Assembly (NCBI GenBank): GCA_963777285.1
Contig: CAVZPR010000001.1
Span: 930,001 to 994,000 of the forward strand
Direction: 5' to 3'
Source: JAFARE01 sp963777285
GTDB lineage: Bacteria > Chloroflexota > Dormibacteria > Aeolococcales > Aeolococcaceae
DNA length: 64,000 nucleotides
In this document: piece by piece, positions 61,236-64,000 of the stretch
How the letters are laid out: the number at the start of each line of letters is the position of its first letter
Numbering within the stretch: the first letter of the stretch is position 1
The notes under the pieces: model-generated
Told to the model about the DNA's origin: nothing
Database searches by the model: none
The model's input: only the letters and a program-made list of their open reading frames with translations
Translations under genes and position numbers: made by a program

Positions 61236-62598
61236 ATGGTGCCCCGCGTGGGGGCGCGGTATCAGGGCGGGGTTGCGGCGCGTGCGCTGCTGGCGGTTGG
61301 CCTCATCGCGGTCGCCGCGACGACCGCGGCGGCCGGGTGGCCCACCTACCTCGGCGATGTCACGCGCAGCGCGGCGGGGCGGGACACGACGATATCCACG
61401 GCCAACGCCGTGCAACTGTCGAAGGTGTGGCAGCTGACCACAGGAGCCGCGGTGGCCGCGTCCGCCAGCGTGGTGAACGGGGTGGCCTACGTCGGCTCGT
61501 GGGACGGCTACGAGTACGCGGTGAAGGCGAGCACCGGCGCCGTCATCTGGAAGACCTACCTGGGCGTGACCAACGCACCCAAATGCATTCCCAGCGAAGC
61601 CGGGGTGACGTCGAGCGCCACGGTCGTGGGCGGGCACGTGTACGTGGGCGGCGGCGACGCGTATTGGTACGCGCTCGACGCCGCCACCGGCGCGGTGCAG
61701 TGGAAGGTGTACACGGGAAACAACAGCCCCTCCGGCGGCCACTACAACTGGTCGAGCCCGCTGATCTACAACGGGTTCGCGTACATCGGTGTCGCCAGCC
61801 TCTGCGACGTGCCGCTGGTGCGGGGGAAGCTTCTCGAGGTGAAGCTGAGCACGCACGCGGTGGTGCACACGTTCTACGTCGTTCCATCCGGTCAGGTGGG
61901 CGGCGGAATATGGACGTCGCCCTCGCTGGACGTGGCGACCGGCACCGTCTACGTGACCACGGGCACGATATCGTTGGACAGCCAGCGATATTCGGAGGCC
62001 ATCCTCGCGCTGGACGCCGGCACCCTGGCGCTGAAGGAACTCGTGGCAGCTGCCCTCGAGCCAGCGTACGACCGATTCCGACTGGGGCACGACGCCGATC
62101 CTGTTCAGCGACGCGCAGGGCAACGCGCTCGTCGCCGCCACCAACAAGAACGGGTACACGTACGCATGGAAACGCGGCAGCCTCGCCGCCGGCTACGTGT
62201 GGCGCAAGCAGATCGCGCTGCCCGGCGACTGTCCGCAGTGCGGTGACGGGAGCGTGTCCTCGATGGCGTTCGCCGGCGGCACGCTCTTCGCGGCGGGCGG
62301 CAAGACGACGATCAATGGCACGAGCTGCCCGGGCGCGGTGCGCGCGCTCGATCCGGCGAACGGCGCCGTCATCTGGGAGCACCCGGCGCCGGGCGCCGTC
62401 ATCCCTGCGCTCGCGTACGACAACGGGCTGGTGATCGACGGCGCCGGCTCGACCATGGAGGTCCTCAACAGCGCCACGGGATCCGCCCTGTACACGTACA
62501 CGGCGGGAAACGTCTTCTACGGCGCGCCCAGCGTCGCCGCAGGAAAGATCTTGATCGGGTCCACCGACGGCAACGTGTACGCCTTCGCTCCATCGTGA
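61236..62598 (+). CDS. Secreted PQQ-like beta-propeller protein (frame interrupted)
   Basis: About 453 aa. Signal peptide in GGVAARALLAVGLIAVAATT, mature start near AAAGWPTYLGD. Propeller blades of the PQQ/PQQ-like repeat form: VVNGVAYVGSWDGYEYAVKA with STGAVIWKTYL, VVGGHVYVGGGDAYWYALDA with ATGAVQWKVYTG, IYNGFAYIGVASL, and after the break NALVAATNKNGYTYAWKRGS, NGAVIWEHPAPG, IGSTDGNVYAFAPS. The frame breaks once near 62033-62042 in GGAACTCG, where dropping one base gives a continuous LALK(D/E)SWQLPSSQ. PQQ-binding residues are not obvious, so it may be a structural propeller. The start ATG/GTG is at 61236; SD not strong. Confidence 0.78.
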
Positions 62599-62630
62599 GC
62601 TGAAAGCTGCGCGGGCCGTAGACTGGGATC

Positions 62631-64000
62631 GTGGCCACGTCAGCTGGACAGGGCGGCGCGCCGCGCCGCTTCGATTCGCTGTATGCACACGGTTTCCTGC
62701 GGGTCGCCGCCGTGGTGCCGCGGCTGCGCGTCGCCGACCCCGCATACAACGTCGAGCGGATGATCGAGCTCGCGGCGCGCGCGGCCGCGGACGGCGCTGC
62801 GCTGATCGTCTTTCCCGAGCTCGGCATCAGCGGGTACTCCAATGAGGACCTGTTCCACCAGGAGGCGCTCACCGCCGCCTCGCACGCGGCGCTGGATCGC
62901 CTGCTGCGCGAGACCGCCGCGCTGCAGGCGGTCGTCGTCGCCGGCGCCCCGTTGCGCGCCGAGGGACGCCTGTTCAACACCGCGGTCGTCATGCACGCGG
63001 GAAACGTCCTCGGTGTAGCGCCCAAGAGCTACCTGCCCAACTATCGCGAGTTCTACGAGGCACGTCAGTTCGCCGCCGCGCGCGACGCGGTGGGCGACAC
63101 CATCGAGGTCGCCGGCGACGTCGTGCCGTTCGGCGCGGACCTTCTCTTCGAAGCGCACGACATCCCGGGCTTTGTGCTGCACGCGGAGATCTGCGAGGAC
63201 CTGTGGGTGCCGATACCGCCGAGCACCTACGCGGCGCTCGCGGGCGCCACCGTGCTGGCGAACCTTTCCGCCAGCAACGTCACGATCGGCAAGGCGGAAT
63301 ACCGGCGCATGCTCTGCACGTCGCAGTCGGCACGGCTCATCGCCGCCTCGGTGTACACGGCGGCCGGCGACGGCAAGTCGACGACGGACCTCGCCTGGGA
63401 CGGCCAGGCGCTCGTCTGCGAGAACGGCAGCGTTCTCGCCGAGGGCGCGCGATTCTCGGGCGAGGAGCAGCTGATCACCGCCGACGTGGATCTCGACCGG
63501 CTGGCGGCGGATCGCATGCGCATGACCAGCTTCCGCGACAACGTGCACGACCACCGCGACACGCTCGCGGCCATGCGCCGCGTGACCTTCGAGGTGGGTG
63601 TCGACGCCGCCACGACGCTCCCGCTGCGCCGCGCGGTCGACCGCTTCCCCTACGTGCCGTCCGACCCCGCGTCGCGGGCTGAACGATGCGGCGACGTCTA
63701 CCGGATCCAGGTGAACGGCCTGGCCACCCGGCTGCGCTCCACCGGCATCCGCAAGGCCGTCATCGGCGTGTCGGGAGGCCTGGACTCGACGCAGGCGCTC
63801 ATCGTCGCCGCGCGCACCATGGACGTGCTCGGCCTGCCCAGGACCAACGTGCTCGCCTACACCATGCCGGGCTTCGCCACCAGCACGACGACGCTGCAGA
63901 ACGCACGCCGCCTCATGCAGTCACTCGGCGTGACCGCGGCCGAGATCGACATCCGGCCTGCGGCGACGCAGATGCTGCGCGACATCGGCCACCCTGCCGG
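62631..64000 (+). CDS. nadE: Glutamine-dependent NAD+ synthetase (cut by window end)
   Basis: At least 456 aa from GTG 62631; no stop before the window ends. Residues ~15-290 are the nitrilase-like glutaminase domain: ALIVFPELGISGYSNEDLF (catalytic Glu), GVAPKSYLPNYREFYEARQF (Lys), FVLHAEICEDLWVPIPPS (Cys nucleophile). Then the synthetase domain begins: VNGLATRLRSTGIRKAVIGV and the ATP pyrophosphatase loop SGGLDSTQALIVAARTMDVL, with YTMPGFATSTTTLQNARRLM after it. It converts nicotinic acid adenine dinucleotide to NAD+ with glutamine and ATP. 32 nt after the propeller gene. Confidence 0.95.
   Translation, partial: MATSAGQGGAPRRFDSLYAHGFLRVAAVVPRLRVADPAYNVERMIELAARAAADGAALIVFPELGISGYSNEDLFHQEALTAASHAALDRLLRETAALQAVVVAGAPLRAEGRLFNTAVVMHAGNVLGVAPKSYLPNYREFYEARQFAAARDAVGDTIEVAGDVVPFGADLLFEAHDIPGFVLHAEICEDLWVPIPPSTYAALAGATVLANLSASNVTIGKAEYRRMLCTSQSARLIAASVYTAAGDGKSTTDLAWDGQALVCENGSVLAEGARFSGEEQLITADVDLDRLAADRMRMTSFRDNVHDHRDTLAAMRRVTFEVGVDAATTLPLRRAVDRFPYVPSDPASRAERCGDVYRIQVNGLATRLRSTGIRKAVIGVSGGLDSTQALIVAARTMDVLGLPRTNVLAYTMPGFATSTTTLQNARRLMQSLGVTAAEIDIRPAATQMLRDIGHPA

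Overview
The window is bacterial, very GC-rich and densely coded, with almost no intergenic space and many 1-8 nt overlaps between neighbouring genes. GTG and TTG starts are common. The gene mix is a CopC/CopD fusion, a coproheme decarboxylase of the HemQ type, a stand-alone LigD-type polymerase, an ECF42-type sigma factor with DGPF proteins, cyclase-ATPase-TPR proteins, a two-domain ThyX-like protein and a wall hydrolase with WGGVHPFGG repeats. This points to a soil-type Terrabacteria lineage; Dormibacterota/Chloroflexota or a deep actinobacterial relative is my inference from gene content, not proven. There is no phage, IS element, CRISPR array, rRNA or tRNA that I can support.

Layout. 0-4 kb: secreted and membrane proteins on the minus strand, including a CopC-CopD copper protein. 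4-10 kb: AlkA glycosylase, an LpqC-like esterase, a LigD-type polymerase domain and an ArsP-type permease. 10-16 kb: a BNR-repeat surface protein, a 3x-repeat membrane protein coupled to cyclopropane fatty acid synthase, and an EAL-GAF-GGDEF protein. 16-21 kb: an XRE/nucleotidyltransferase pair with a palindromic operator, a VOC-pirin pair facing an MFS exporter, and an A-type Fe-S carrier. 21-27 kb: ThyX-like protein, GlcF-like Fe-S protein, ChdC. 27-33 kb: an operon of M20 amidohydrolase, thioesterase and a giant cyclase/ATPase/TPR regulator, then 3-hydroxyacyl-CoA dehydrogenase. 33-39 kb: small proteins, PP2C phosphatase, HAD phosphatase, a receiver-only regulator and its likely histidine kinase. 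38.7-39.3 kb: the only long non-coding gap, which carries a hairpin-rich RNA candidate ending in an intrinsic terminator on the minus strand. 39-45 kb: MFS, topoisomerase IB, and an acetate module (SatP + Acs). 45-57.5 kb: a signalling island with an OmpR/HK pair, a CHAP wall hydrolase, two more response regulators, a receiver-cyclase fusion facing a cyclic-nucleotide-binding protein, and two tandem paralogous kinases. 57.5-64 kb: an ECF42 sigma factor flanked by YCII/DGPF proteins, a beta-propeller protein, and the start of glutamine-dependent NAD synthase.

Six otherwise normal-looking genes carry eight frame breaks, and every break is equivalent to one extra base. This looks more like insertion errors in the assembly (or a common mutational process) than independent gene decay. 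Coordinates of these genes are given across the breaks.
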